A stretch of DNA of 33,821 bases from Oscillospiraceae bacterium (GCA_015065925.1 SVPL01000028.1:1-33821); one strand, 5' to 3'. Positions 1 through 7,582 are shown, counted from the first letter of the stretch. Translations and numbers: made by a program. The notes: generated by a model from the sequence alone, not told the origin.

Positions 1-155
1 TAGAAACCGTATTTTACATATATTTTCCCATCAACAACTTCATAACAAACAAGCAGCCGCATAATGCGACTGCTTGCGTAAATCTTTTTCATTTTAACTC
101 TTTACCCCAACTATTGACAAAGAGCCAATATTGCTTAATTTCTAAAAATGGTTTT

Positions 156-197
156 AAATCGTCCGAATTTGTATTTCGCAAATTTGGACGATTTTTT
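156..197 (+). terminator. Rho-independent terminator
   Basis: A 16-bp stem pairs 156-171 with 179-194 across a 7-nt loop, with one G-T wobble, and runs into six T residues (192-197). The T-tract lies on the forward side, so it probably ends a forward gene that lies left of the window. Confidence 0.8.
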
Positions 198-219
198 ATG
201 TAAACCTCACCTTAAAACC

Positions 220-247
220 GTAGGGAACAACCAGCGTGTTGTTCCGC
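220..247 (+). repeat. Hairpin repeat unit, copy 1
   Basis: A 28-nt unit forms a hairpin (GGAACAAC paired with GTTGTTCC, loop CAGCGT). It is a near copy of the unit at 274-301 in the opposite orientation. The two differ at five positions, four of which are paired changes that keep the stem intact. It resembles REP-like intergenic palindromic elements, but I cannot assign it to a named family. Confidence 0.65.
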
Positions 248-273
248 ATAATTACCTCAAATTTATATTTTTG

Positions 274-301
274 GCGGAATGACACGCAGGTCATTCCCTA
301 C
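274..301 (-). repeat. Hairpin repeat unit, copy 2 (inverted)
   Basis: Read on the reverse strand this is the partner of the unit at 220-247, with the same GTAGGGAA start and TTCCGC end. Its hairpin is GGAATGAC paired with GTCATTCC. The stem bases that differ from copy 1 are compensated on the other arm, which suggests selection on the folded shape. About 26 nt of AT-rich sequence separates the copies. Confidence 0.65.
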
Positions 302-357
302 AATATAATGGGCAAATTTGCGCGTTTCAAATTCCAATTCACCGCTTAATCCCATAA

Positions 358-855
358 CTATCCATAAATTATTGTCAAAAAACATTTGCATACTGTTCCT
401 CGATTGAAAATATCATAATACCAAATAAAGTGGATTTTATTGATGAGTTTATCTTTCGAGATTGCGTTAGCCTAAAAAGTGTTGTTATCCCCAAAACTAT
501 GTCAGGTGTAGCTGGTTTTGCTTTTTCGGGATGTAATAAACTTAATGATATTTATTACTGCGGTAATATAAAAGATAAAAATTTTCCTATACAAGAAGGC
601 AATTATTACTTGGGTTATTATGCAAAATGGCATTATAACATTATTGTAAATAATAGTTACCGTGTTGGGGATATTGATGATAACACTAATATCAATCTAA
701 ATGACCTTATATCTATTTCTCAATTTATTGCTGATTGGGATGAGGTTTCGGTGAATTACTTGGCATTGGATGTAAATGATGATAACGAAATTAATTTAGA
801 GGATGTAACCCATTTTGCAAGGTATCTCGCCGGTTGGGATGTTACCTTGCACTAA
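358..855 (+). pseudogene. 5'-truncated leucine-rich-repeat/dockerin protein remnant
   Basis: The frame is open from 358 (in-frame stop at 355-357) to the stop at 853-855. The first part matches BspA-type leucine-rich repeats (phrases such as FAYCSSIENIIIP and CVSLKSVVIP). The last 60 or so codons form a type I dockerin with two EF-hand-like calcium loops, starting GDIDDNTNIN near 667 and LDVNDDNEIN near 766. Dockerins plug secreted enzymes or adhesins into cohesin scaffolds. There is no signal peptide, no good start codon with a ribosome-binding site, and the repeat signature already runs upstream of the GTG at 430, so the 5' part has been lost. It is probably a decayed gene for a secreted protein. 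An internal GTG start giving a 141-residue product cannot be excluded. Confidence 0.65.
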
Positions 856-859
856 AGAT

Positions 860-879
860 AGGGGATATTTACCCTTTTT
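860..879 (+). terminator. Weak possible terminator
   Basis: Only four GC-rich pairs (AGGG with CCCT) around an 8-nt loop, followed by five T residues. It lies just after the LRR/dockerin remnant and before the rplS promoter. The stem is too short to be certain. Confidence 0.3.
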
Positions 880-920
880 CCTAACATTTATACCAAATTT
901 ACTAAATTTCAAAAAAACAC

Positions 921-949
921 TTGATTTTTGTGCCCGTTTGTGGTATTAT
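921..949 (+). promoter_or_regulatory. Sigma-A-type promoter for rplS
   Basis: A -35 box TTGATT (921-926) and a -10 box TATTAT (944-949) are separated by exactly 17 nt. Transcription would start near 956, giving a leader of about 120 nt before rplS. Confidence 0.75.
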
Positions 950-955
950 ATTCTA

Positions 956-1060
956 GCATTTGATTACGCTTGTTCCTTACAAGTGGGGTCAATGCCGTAA
1001 AAACGACATTGAAGCGGGCGGTCCTCTGTTCTTTAGAAGTATGAACGTCTGAAACAAATT
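956..1060 (+). promoter_or_regulatory. Structured 5' leader of rplS (possible L19 autoregulatory leader)
   Basis: The leader between the promoter and the AAGGAGG site contains a clear hairpin at 990-1011 (CAATG with CATTG, inner CGT with ACG, A-rich loop) and a G-rich stretch at 1012-1023. L19 leader RNAs that bind the ribosomal protein are known in Firmicutes. The position fits, but I identify it from context and folding, not from a recognised consensus. The short frame at 815-1000 is not a gene. Confidence 0.45.
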
Positions 1061-1076
1061 AAGGAGGAAATTAAAA

Positions 1077-1421
1077 ATGGATCAAATTAAAAACTTAACC
1101 GCCGGTCAGCTTAAGGAAAATGCTCCCGTAATTAAAATCGGTTCCACCGTTAAGGTTCACGTTAAAATTCGTGAAGGTGAAAGAGAGCGTATTCAGGTAT
1201 TCGAGGGTACCGTAATTGCCCGTAACAACAGCGGCATTGCAGAAACCTTTACCGTTCGCCGTGTTTCCTACGGTGTAGGTGTTGAGCGTGTATTCCCCGT
1301 TCACTCTCCCAACGTTGATAAGGTTGAAATCGTTCGCGATGGTAAAGTTCGTCGCGCTAAGCTCTACTATCTCCGTGATAGAGTTGGTAAGGCTGCCAAG
1401 GTTAAAGAGCAAATTAAATAA
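1077..1421 (+). CDS. rplS: 50S ribosomal protein L19
   Basis: A 114-residue protein of exactly family length, and the first gene of the forward housekeeping run. L19 sits at the interface between the 30S and 50S subunits and helps form the intersubunit bridges. The central part shows the family's conserved block ([11 protein letters not shown] and [16 protein letters not shown]), followed by a basic C-terminus with [17 protein letters not shown]. The ATG follows AAGGAGG with 9 nt spacing. A terminator directly after the gene (1434-1458) means much rplS transcription would stop before lepB. The opposite-strand frame over this gene is only its shadow. Confidence 0.97.
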   Translation: MDQIKNLTAGQLKENAPVIKIGSTVKVHVKIREGERERIQVFEGTVIARNNSGIAETFTVRRVSYGVGVERVFPVHSPNVDKVEIVRDGKVRRAKLYYLRDRVGKAAKVKEQIK

Positions 1422-1433
1422 GCTACAAAAATG

Positions 1434-1458
1434 GGGGACAAGATTTTGTCCCCTTTTT
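1434..1458 (+). terminator. Terminator after rplS
   Basis: An 8-bp perfect stem (GGGGACAA with TTGTCCCC), a 4-nt loop and five T residues. It separates rplS from lepB, which suggests partial read-through or a separate lepB promoter that I could not place. Confidence 0.9.
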
Positions 1459-1493
1459 GCGTTATTTTAGTATATTTATAGGCGGTGAAAATT

Positions 1494-2210
1494 GTGAGTC
1501 AACAAACAAACGACAAAAATGAAGAATTCTTTTTTGGTGATGGAAACTTTTATTCTGATGATACTCAGAGGGAAGTCCAAAATTCAGCAAAGGACGAAAG
1601 CCTTGCAGAGCATAAAGTGGAAAACGAACCGCCAAAAACTGCAAAAAACTTCAAAAATGCCTTTATATTTAATATTTTTGAATGGCTGGATGTTGTAGTT
1701 GCTTCGGTTATAGTTGTTGTAATTTTATTTACCTTTGTTTTCAGATTGGTTGCAATCGACGGCAACTCAATGAATAACACCCTTTTTGATGGCGAGCGCG
1801 TTATAATAACCAATATGTTTTACACTCCAAAACGGGGTGATGTGGTTGTTATTTCCCGTAATACTGAAAATTCATCGGTTGCAGGTACCTATGAAGAACC
1901 CATTATCAAGCGTGTTATCGCTACCGAGGGTGATACTGTAGATATTGACTTTGAAAAAGGCATAGTTTATGTTAATAACGAAGCCTTAAAAGAGGATTAT
2001 ATCAAAGAGCCCACCTATCGTAAGGCAGATGTTAAATTCCCTCTTGTTGTAAAGGAAAACTGCGTTTTTGTTTTGGGTGATAACCGTAACGATTCTAAGG
2101 ATAGCCGTACAAGTGATATAGGCGATAACGGTCAGGTGAATGTTAAATATATCTTAGGTCATGCAGTGCTTCGCATTTTCCCTCTAAACAAATTCGGAGG
2201 TATTGATTAA
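1494..2210 (+). CDS. lepB: Signal peptidase I
   Basis: This enzyme cleaves signal peptides from exported proteins at the outer face of the membrane. An acidic N-terminal extension of about 60 residues precedes one membrane segment (about residues 66-86). Then follow the catalytic serine in GNSMNNTL (Ser92), the catalytic lysine in IIKRVIA (Lys139) and the late signature GDNRNDSKDSR. I chose the GTG at 1494 because GGCGGTG lies 6 nt before it. The GTG at 1485, three codons upstream, has no such site. The stop overlaps the rbgA start (TAATG), so the two genes are translationally coupled. The pairing L19-LepB-RbgA-RNase HII is a common Firmicutes order. Confidence 0.95.
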   Translation: MSQQTNDKNEEFFFGDGNFYSDDTQREVQNSAKDESLAEHKVENEPPKTAKNFKNAFIFNIFEWLDVVVASVIVVVILFTFVFRLVAIDGNSMNNTLFDGERVIITNMFYTPKRGDVVVISRNTENSSVAGTYEEPIIKRVIATEGDTVDIDFEKGIVYVNNEALKEDYIKEPTYRKADVKFPLVVKENCVFVLGDNRNDSKDSRTSDIGDNGQVNVKYILGHAVLRIFPLNKFGGID

Positions 2211-3094
2211 TGAGTGACGGAAATGTTATTCAGTGGTTTCCGGGGCATATGGCGAAAACTCGCCGAAAAATTACAGAAAGTCTGTCAACGGTAGATGCGG
2301 TTGTAGAAATTACTGATGCCAGAATACCTGTCAGTAGCCGAAATCCGGAGCTGGCGGGTATCATTGTAAATAAACCCCTTATTATTTTGCTTAATAAAAG
2401 TGATATGGCAGACCCTGCTGAAACCGCCAAGTGGATTAAAAAGCTCTCAAATGATGGCATAACCGCCCTTCCTATGGACTGTAAATCGGGTAAGGGAGTA
2501 AACGCTTTTCCTGCCGCCGTTAGAGAGGTTTTAAAAGAAAAAATCGAGCAAAACAAGGCAAAGGGTATGGTTGGCAAACCCCTTAGAATTATGGTTGTTG
2601 GCATACCTAATGTGGGTAAATCCTCCTTTATTAACCGTCTGTGTAAATCGGGCAAGGCAAAGGTGGAGGATAGGCCCGGTGTTACCCGTTCCAACCAATG
2701 GTTTAAGGTGGATAACGGCTTAGAGCTTTTAGATACTCCCGGTGTTTTGTGGCCCAAGTTTGATGACCAAACAGTTGGCATACGACTTGCCTGTACAGGT
2801 GCCGTTAAGGACACCGTAATGGATATCGAAACCCTTGCCGTTAACTTTATTAATGAAGTTAAGGAGCGTTACGGTCATCTTTTAGAGGAAAGATATAAAT
2901 TTACCCTTGATAAAGAGGCAGAGGCATACGATATTCTGTGTGAAATTGGCAGAAAGCGAGGTATGGTTATTCGCGGTGGCGAAATTGATACCGAGCGTGC
3001 GGCGGTAATGCTTATGGATGAATACAGAGCAGGTAAAATCGGTAAAACAACACTTGATAGCGCCGACGAAAAGGTGGAGGAACAAGATGCCTGA
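2210..3094 (+). CDS. rbgA: Ribosome biogenesis GTPase A
   Basis: A 294-residue GTPase of the YlqF/RbgA family, needed for late assembly of the 50S subunit. It has the circularly permuted motif order typical of the family: NKSD (G4) near residue 62, then the SGKG region (G5), GIPNVGKSS (G1) near 130 and DTPG (G3) near 175. The N-terminal FPGHMAKTRR is also diagnostic. The C-terminal helical region binds the ribosome. Its start overlaps the lepB stop by one base and its end overlaps the rnhB start by 8 bases, so all three are probably made together. Known RbgA orthologues act on the same 50S particle that contains L19, encoded two genes upstream. Confidence 0.96.
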   Translation: MSDGNVIQWFPGHMAKTRRKITESLSTVDAVVEITDARIPVSSRNPELAGIIVNKPLIILLNKSDMADPAETAKWIKKLSNDGITALPMDCKSGKGVNAFPAAVREVLKEKIEQNKAKGMVGKPLRIMVVGIPNVGKSSFINRLCKSGKAKVEDRPGVTRSNQWFKVDNGLELLDTPGVLWPKFDDQTVGIRLACTGAVKDTVMDIETLAVNFINEVKERYGHLLEERYKFTLDKEAEAYDILCEIGRKRGMVIRGGEIDTERAAVMLMDEYRAGKIGKTTLDSADEKVEEQDA

Positions 3095-3683
3095 TTATAG
3101 CTATGAAATAACCGCAAAACAAAAGGGTTATAGCTTTGTTTGCGGAGTGGATGAGGCGGGCAGAGGCCCTTTAGCCGGTCCCGTTTGCGCGGCGGCGGTA
3201 ATTTTGCCCGAAGGCGCAGTTATTGAAGGTCTTAATGATTCTAAAAAGTTAAGCGAGAAAAAGCGCGAAGCACTTTTTGATGTGGTTAAGGAAACCGCAA
3301 TAGCTTGGTCCGTTGCCTTTGCATCGGTTGAAGAAATTGAAGAACACAATATTTTGAATGCAACCTTTATTGCTATGAATCGCGCAATTGAAGGCTTGCA
3401 AACTAAGGCAGACTTTGCTTTGGTGGACGGGAATCGGGTTCCAAGGGATATAAAAATACCTTGTCAAACAGTTGTTAAGGGTGACTCCCTTTCTATGTCT
3501 ATTGCGGCGGCATCAATTCTTGCCAAGGTTACCCGTGACAGACTTATGCTTGAATTGGATGAAAAATATCCCCTTTATGAGTTTAAAAAGCATAAGGGCT
3601 ACGGTACCGCTTTGCATATGGATTTAATCAGAAAATACGGGCCGTCAGAATGTCATAGACCTAGCTTTCTTAAAAAATTGTGA
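3087..3683 (+). CDS. rnhB: Ribonuclease HII
   Basis: A 198-residue endonuclease that cuts the RNA part of RNA-DNA hybrids and removes single ribonucleotides left in DNA. The four metal-binding acidic residues are visible: Asp22 and Glu23 in DEAGRGPLAGP, Asp114 in VDGNRVP and Asp133 in KGDS, followed by AAASILAKVTRD. I placed the start at the ATG at 3087 because a GGTGGAGG site precedes it. A longer frame from 3018 lies inside rbgA and has no such site. It overlaps rbgA by 8 bases and its stop overlaps the yraN start (TGATG). Confidence 0.95.
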   Translation: MPDYSYEITAKQKGYSFVCGVDEAGRGPLAGPVCAAAVILPEGAVIEGLNDSKKLSEKKREALFDVVKETAIAWSVAFASVEEIEEHNILNATFIAMNRAIEGLQTKADFALVDGNRVPRDIKIPCQTVVKGDSLSMSIAAASILAKVTRDRLMLELDEKYPLYEFKKHKGYGTALHMDLIRKYGPSECHRPSFLKKL

Positions 3684-4048
3684 TGGAAATTTCAAGTTAC
3701 GCAATTGGTAGGGCGGGCGAGGAGTTAGCGGCAGAATTTTTGCGTGAACAGGGCTTTTTTATTGCCGCCAGAAACTATAGGTCTGAGCGCGGTGAGATTG
3801 ATATTATTGCCGAAAATCGCCATATGGTGCTTTTTGTGGAGGTTAAACTAAGAAGATATGACGCAGGCTACCTTCCCCGCGAGGCAGTAACAAGCGATAA
3901 AAGAAAGCGTCTGCTACACGCCGCTAAAAACTTTATTTATCGCAGTAAAACCACCCTTCAACCAAGATTTGATATAATAGAAATAACAATGAATAAGCGT
4001 CAGGATTTAAAAGATGCGGATGTGAATTGGATAGAAAATGCTTTTTAA
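3683..4048 (+). CDS. yraN: YraN family (UPF0102) putative endonuclease
   Basis: A 121-residue protein of the UPF0102/YraN family, often encoded right after rnhB. The N-terminal GRAGEELAAEFL and the following ARNYRSERGEID are the family signature. Asp40, Glu53 and Lys55 (GEIDII then VEVK) form a PD-(D/E)XK nuclease-like site, as in Holliday-junction resolvases. The cellular role is not firmly known. The ATG overlapping the rnhB stop is preferred over the GTG one codon earlier. Translation is probably coupled to rnhB. The next gene starts 18 nt downstream behind its own AAAGGAG. Confidence 0.92.
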   Translation: MEISSYAIGRAGEELAAEFLREQGFFIAARNYRSERGEIDIIAENRHMVLFVEVKLRRYDAGYLPREAVTSDKRKRLLHAAKNFIYRSKTTLQPRFDIIEITMNKRQDLKDADVNWIENAF

Positions 4049-4066
4049 TTAAAAGGAGCAAATTAT

Positions 4067-4942
4067 ATGAACTTTTTCGATTTGCATGCTGATACACCGC
4101 TTATTTTGTGTGAAAACAACCGTGATTCTTCGGCTGTTGATATAGTAAATCATCCATTTAAAAAATATAATCAGGTTATGGCTGTGTTTTTAAGGGATGA
4201 TGATAAAAATGCTTTTGAAAGTTATAATCGCAAAACCTTAATTTTAAAACAGTATCTGAAAGGGTGCGCTTTCCCACTAATTTCGAACCTACCTATAAAA
4301 TCAAGCGGAGCTTTGCTTTCGGTTGAAAATGCGGGGTTTCTTGCAGAGGATATTAACCGAATTTATACCCTAAAAAAAGACGGGGTAGTAATGTTAAGCC
4401 TTACTTGGAATGGCGACAACGCCTTGGCTTCCGGTGCAAACGGAAGTGGAGGAATAACCGCTTTGGGCAAAGATGTTATACTGGAAATGAACCGTCTTGG
4501 AATCGCTTTGGATATTTCGCATTTAAACCATAAAGCCGCTATACAGGGAATTGAACTAGCAGATAAGGTTTTGGCTTCCCATAGTGGAATTTATGCTTTA
4601 AATCCTCATCAAAGAAATTTAAAAACAGAGGCTCTTTTAAAGCTAAAAGAAAAACAGGGGATAGTCGGAATTTGTTTTTATCCACTCTTTTTGGGCACAG
4701 ACGATGTTTTTAAAAGCATTATCCATTCTGCCGAATTTCTTATTTCTTTAGGTATGGAAAATAATATTGCCTTTGGTAGCGATTTTGATGGCGCTGATAT
4801 GTCACCCTTGCTTAGCAAAACTGCCCATATTCCCGAGCTTTCAAAGGCTTTTTGTAGTGTTGGATTTAAAAAATCAACAATTCACAAAATTTTTTATGAA
4901 AATGCTATTGCTTTTTTCAGTAAAATATGTGAAAATAAATAG
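4067..4942 (+). CDS. Membrane dipeptidase-like peptidase, family M19
   Basis: A 291-residue zinc amidohydrolase-fold enzyme of the renal dipeptidase family, which cleaves dipeptides, often with a D-residue at the second position. The metal ligands can be read: His7 and Asp9 (DLHADT), Glu87 (SVENAG), His152 (DISHLNH) and His172 (ASHSG), followed by HQRN and the late GSDFDGA motif near 237. There is no signal peptide or membrane segment, so it should act in the cytoplasm. It follows yraN by 18 nt with a good AAAGGAG site. The substrate is not determined by the sequence; peptide salvage or cell-wall peptide turnover are both possible. Confidence 0.9.
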   Translation: MNFFDLHADTPLILCENNRDSSAVDIVNHPFKKYNQVMAVFLRDDDKNAFESYNRKTLILKQYLKGCAFPLISNLPIKSSGALLSVENAGFLAEDINRIYTLKKDGVVMLSLTWNGDNALASGANGSGGITALGKDVILEMNRLGIALDISHLNHKAAIQGIELADKVLASHSGIYALNPHQRNLKTEALLKLKEKQGIVGICFYPLFLGTDDVFKSIIHSAEFLISLGMENNIAFGSDFDGADMSPLLSKTAHIPELSKAFCSVGFKKSTIHKIFYENAIAFFSKICENK

Positions 4943-4989
4943 TTGTAAAGATACTGCGGTTTTGCCGCTTTATAAATTTGGAGGATGTT

Positions 4990-6477
4990 ATGAATTATAT
5001 AAGTACCCGTGATAGTAGCATTAAGGTATCTGCCGCTTCGGCAATAGCCAAGGGCATTTCTACCGAGGGTGGACTTTTTGTGCCTGAAAGTATTCCCGCT
5101 TTAACAAGTGAGGATTTTTCTGTTCTTTGTAAAATGGATTATCCTGCCCGCGCTTCCTTTATTTTGGGTAAATTCTTAGGTGATTTTACAGCCGAGGAGG
5201 TTGACCATTGTACAAATGGCGCCTATAAAGGTACCTTTGATAATGAAAAACCTGCGCCCCTTTATAATCTTTATGGTGATGTGGATATTTTAGAGCTTTG
5301 GCACGGTCCTACCTGTGCGTTCAAGGATTTAGCGTTACAAATATTGCCATTTTTGCTTACTACCTCAGCTTCTAAGGTTTCGGGCGGTAAAAAGACGGTT
5401 ATTTTGGTTGCGACCTCGGGTGACACGGGTAAAGCCGCCCTTGAAGGCTTTAAGGATGTTGACGGCACCGAAATTATGGTATTTTATCCCAGCGAGGGCG
5501 TTAGCCCTATGCAAAAACTTCAAATGGATACCCAAGAGGGTAAAAATGTTTCGGTTTATGCCATTAAAGGTAATTTTGATGATGCTCAGTCGGGTGTAAA
5601 GCGCATTTTCACCGATCCTGAAATGGGCGAAAAACTCAAAGAGAATAATATGCTTTTCTCAAGCGCAAACTCCATAAACTGGGGTAGATTAGCGCCGCAG
5701 ATTGTTTATTATGTATCTGCTTATTGCGACCTTTTAAATGGGGGCAAAAATCCTGAAAACGGATTTAATGTTACAGTTCCTACGGGCAATTTCGGCAACA
5801 TTCTTGCCGCTTATTATGCAAAACTTATGGGTGTTCCCGTTGCAAAGCTCATTTGCGCTTCAAATGCCAATAAGGTTCTTACTGATTTCCTTGAAACGGG
5901 TGTTTATGACCGTAACCGTTCCTTCTTTACAACCATTTCTCCTTCTATGGATATTCTTATTTCCAGTAATTTGGAGCGTATGCTTTTTGAGATTAGTAAC
6001 CGTGATGATAAAAAGACCTCTCAGTGGCAAAAAGCCCTTAAGGATGAGGGTAAATATCAGGTTGATGCAGATGTAAAAGCCAAGCTTGATGACCTTTTCT
6101 ACGGTGGATTTTGTGATGATGAAAAAACCAAAGAAACCATCAAAGCTGTTTATGATAAGTATGGTTATCTTTGTGACACCCATACTGCTGTTGCTATTGC
6201 AGTTTATGAGGAATATAAGGCAAAAACAGGGGATGAAAGACCTGCTGTTATTGCATCAACCGCAAGTCCTTATAAATTTGCAGCCAGTGTTTTAGATGCT
6301 CTTGGTGAAAAGCCATCAAACGACGAATTTGAAACGGTTGAACAGTTAAGTAAGCTCACTAAAACAACACCACCTGCACCCATTAATGCCCTTCGTGGTA
6401 AAGAGGTTCGTTTTAACAATATTTGTGAGCCTGAGAATATGGCTGATGCAGTTTTAGAGTATTTGAATATTAAATAA
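4990..6477 (+). CDS. thrC: Threonine synthase
   Basis: A 495-residue pyridoxal-phosphate enzyme converting O-phosphohomoserine to threonine, the last step of the pathway. The PLP lysine is Lys112 in HGPTCAFKD, and the phosphate-binding region is seen in ATSGDTGKAAL and PTGNFGN. The length and N-terminal layout are those of the longer, yeast-type threonine synthases. I chose the ATG at 4990 because GGAGG (4980-4984) lies 5 nt before it; an upstream TTG would begin inside that site. It is preceded by the dipeptidase on the same strand and no other threonine genes are nearby. No T-box or other leader RNA is seen. Confidence 0.95.
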   Translation: MNYISTRDSSIKVSAASAIAKGISTEGGLFVPESIPALTSEDFSVLCKMDYPARASFILGKFLGDFTAEEVDHCTNGAYKGTFDNEKPAPLYNLYGDVDILELWHGPTCAFKDLALQILPFLLTTSASKVSGGKKTVILVATSGDTGKAALEGFKDVDGTEIMVFYPSEGVSPMQKLQMDTQEGKNVSVYAIKGNFDDAQSGVKRIFTDPEMGEKLKENNMLFSSANSINWGRLAPQIVYYVSAYCDLLNGGKNPENGFNVTVPTGNFGNILAAYYAKLMGVPVAKLICASNANKVLTDFLETGVYDRNRSFFTTISPSMDILISSNLERMLFEISNRDDKKTSQWQKALKDEGKYQVDADVKAKLDDLFYGGFCDDEKTKETIKAVYDKYGYLCDTHTAVAIAVYEEYKAKTGDERPAVIASTASPYKFAASVLDALGEKPSNDEFETVEQLSKLTKTTPPAPINALRGKEVRFNNICEPENMADAVLEYLNIK

Positions 6478-6515
6478 AAATCAAAGAAACGGCGTACGGA
6501 AATTCCGCACGCCGT
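6470..6515 (-). terminator. Terminator of the DUF1540 gene, shared hairpin with thrC end
   Basis: A hairpin at 6489-6515 (ACGGCGT with ACGCCGT, inner CGG with CCG) is followed on the reverse strand by a T-rich tract (6470-6488). On the forward strand the sequence after the stem has no T-tract, so it serves mainly the reverse gene. Confidence 0.7.
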
Positions 6516-6529
6516 TCACATAAATAAAA

Positions 6530-6694
6530 CTAGTTTTTTGCTTTAAAAGTATTGCAACAGGTGTCTGTTGTGCAGTTGCAGGTGCTACAAGGGCCAACCT
6601 CAATCATACCTGCTTCACAAGCATCATTTTTTGCGTGATAAACACAGTTTGAAACATTGCATTTAATTCCTGAAATTTCGTGTTTGTTTTCCAT
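6530..6694 (-). CDS. Small cysteine-rich DUF1540 protein
   Basis: A 54-residue protein with eight cysteines arranged as in the DUF1540 family: CNVSNCVYH, then DACEAG, then GPCSTCNC and TCCNTF. The spacing suggests a small metal-binding, probably zinc, knuckle. The family is common in Clostridia and its function is not established. I chose the ATG at 6694 because AAAGGAG precedes it; the longer reading frame upstream runs through the intergenic palindrome and has no ribosome-binding site. It is a single-gene unit, divergent from the phosphoesterase, with its own terminator. Confidence 0.85.
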   Translation of the reverse strand: MENKHEISGIKCNVSNCVYHAKNDACEAGMIEVGPCSTCNCTTDTCCNTFKAKN

Positions 6695-6718
6695 TTTATT
6701 TGCTCCTTTAAATTTTTT

Positions 6719-6736
6719 GTTGCGAATTTTCGCAAC
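6719..6736. promoter_or_regulatory. 18-bp palindrome in the DUF1540 leader region
   Basis: GTTGCGAA and TTCGCAAC form an 18-bp palindrome with a 2-nt centre, about 25 nt upstream of the DUF1540 start and between the two divergent genes. It could be an operator or an RNA hairpin in the DUF1540 leader. No T-tract follows on either strand, so it is not a terminator. Confidence 0.45.
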
Positions 6737-6782
6737 ATTATTATGTGCAATAATTTTTAAAATACTCATTGGGAGGTGGGTT

Positions 6783-7460
6783 ATGGCTTTATTTACAATT
6801 TCAGATTTACATCTTTCTTTGTCTACCGATAAACCTATGACCGTCTTTCGTGGGTGGGAAAATTATACCGACAGAATTAAAAGTAATTGGCGCAGATTGG
6901 TGAAGGAAGAAGATACAGTAGTTTTACCCGGTGATTTTTCTTGGGGATTAAAGCTTTCTGAAACACTAGAGGATTTTAAGTTTTTAGAAGCATTACCCGG
7001 TAAAAAAATCCTTTTAAAGGGAAATCACGATTTGTGGTGGAGTACAGTCAAAAAGGTGAATGAATTTTTTGCAGAAAATGAAATTAATTCGGTAGAACTT
7101 CTTTTTAACAATGCTTTTAAAATCGAAAATCGGGTTATTTGTGGTACCCGAGGTTGGTTTTATGACCAAAGCGAGGATGATAAAATTCGAAAAAGAGAGG
7201 TTGGAAGATTACTTCTTTCTTTCGAAGCGGCTGAAAAATTAGGTGGCGAAAAATTGGTTTTTTTACACTATCCGCCCGTTTACGGAGATTATGTTTCAAA
7301 TGATATTATTTCCGTTTTAAAGGAGTTTAATATCAAAACCGTTTACCACGGACATATACATGGAAGCGGTTTTAACAATGTAGTTTCGGAATATGACGGC
7401 ATAAAATTCAAATTAATTTCGGCTGATTGCATAGATTTTACCCCATTTTTAATCATTTAA
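6783..7460 (+). CDS. Metallophosphoesterase of the COG1768 type
   Basis: A 225-residue calcineurin-like phosphohydrolase. The metal motifs are in order: SDLHLS near residue 7, PGDFSWG near 50, GNHDLWW near 80, HYPPVYGD near 160 and YHGHIHG near 190. The N-terminal part with GWENYTDRI is characteristic of the clostridial COG1768 family, whose substrate is unknown. A strong GGGAGGTGG site sits 3 nt before the ATG at 6783. It faces away from the DUF1540 gene and is followed by about 50 AT-rich bases and then the tig promoter. There is no signal peptide, so it is cytoplasmic. Confidence 0.87.
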   Translation: MALFTISDLHLSLSTDKPMTVFRGWENYTDRIKSNWRRLVKEEDTVVLPGDFSWGLKLSETLEDFKFLEALPGKKILLKGNHDLWWSTVKKVNEFFAENEINSVELLFNNAFKIENRVICGTRGWFYDQSEDDKIRKREVGRLLLSFEAAEKLGGEKLVFLHYPPVYGDYVSNDIISVLKEFNIKTVYHGHIHGSGFNNVVSEYDGIKFKLISADCIDFTPFLII

Positions 7461-7512
7461 TTATAAAAACATAAAAAAATCAAAAAATTACGAAAAAAAT
7501 ACTGAATTTTAG

Positions 7513-7541
7513 TGGAAAAATTTTCAGTTTTATGGTATAGT
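7513..7541 (+). promoter_or_regulatory. Promoter for tig
   Basis: TGGAAA (7513-7518) and TATAGT (7536-7541) are separated by 17 nt. The predicted start lies near 7548, about 35 nt before the tig ATG. Confidence 0.6.
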
Positions 7542-7582
7542 ATTTTTTGAACAATTTTGAACATTCTGTGGAGGTTTACACA

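Larger units (their letters stand above)
1..357. other. Non-coding left end of window
   Basis: No convincing gene is visible here. The stretch holds a GC-rich hairpin at 50-76 (arms CAAGCAG and CTGCTTG with an inner CGCA/TGCG stem), a strong terminator at 156-197 and an inverted pair of hairpin repeats at 220-301. These look like the tail of a transcription unit lying to the left, followed by repeat-type intergenic DNA. The short reading frames present do not resemble any family I recognise. Confidence 0.6.

Noticed and set aside
1-60. Possible reverse coding sequence running off the left edge
   Set aside because: A short open frame exists, but it is too short to support and has no start signal or family match.
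50-76. Hairpin CAAGCAG/CTGCTTG as a terminator
   Set aside because: The stem is good, but the T-rich stretch on the forward side starts several bases later and is interrupted, and the reverse side is also weak; the structure is noted without a role.
220-301. CRISPR array
   Set aside because: Only two units, in opposite orientation, with no regular spacers and no cas genes in the window.
815-1000. 61-codon forward frame across the rplS promoter and leader
   Set aside because: It runs through the dockerin end, the promoter and the leader hairpin, has no ribosome-binding site and no resemblance to a protein family.
2230-2814. 194-codon reverse open frame inside rbgA
   Set aside because: Shadow of the conserved GTPase; no Shine-Dalgarno and no recognisable protein features.
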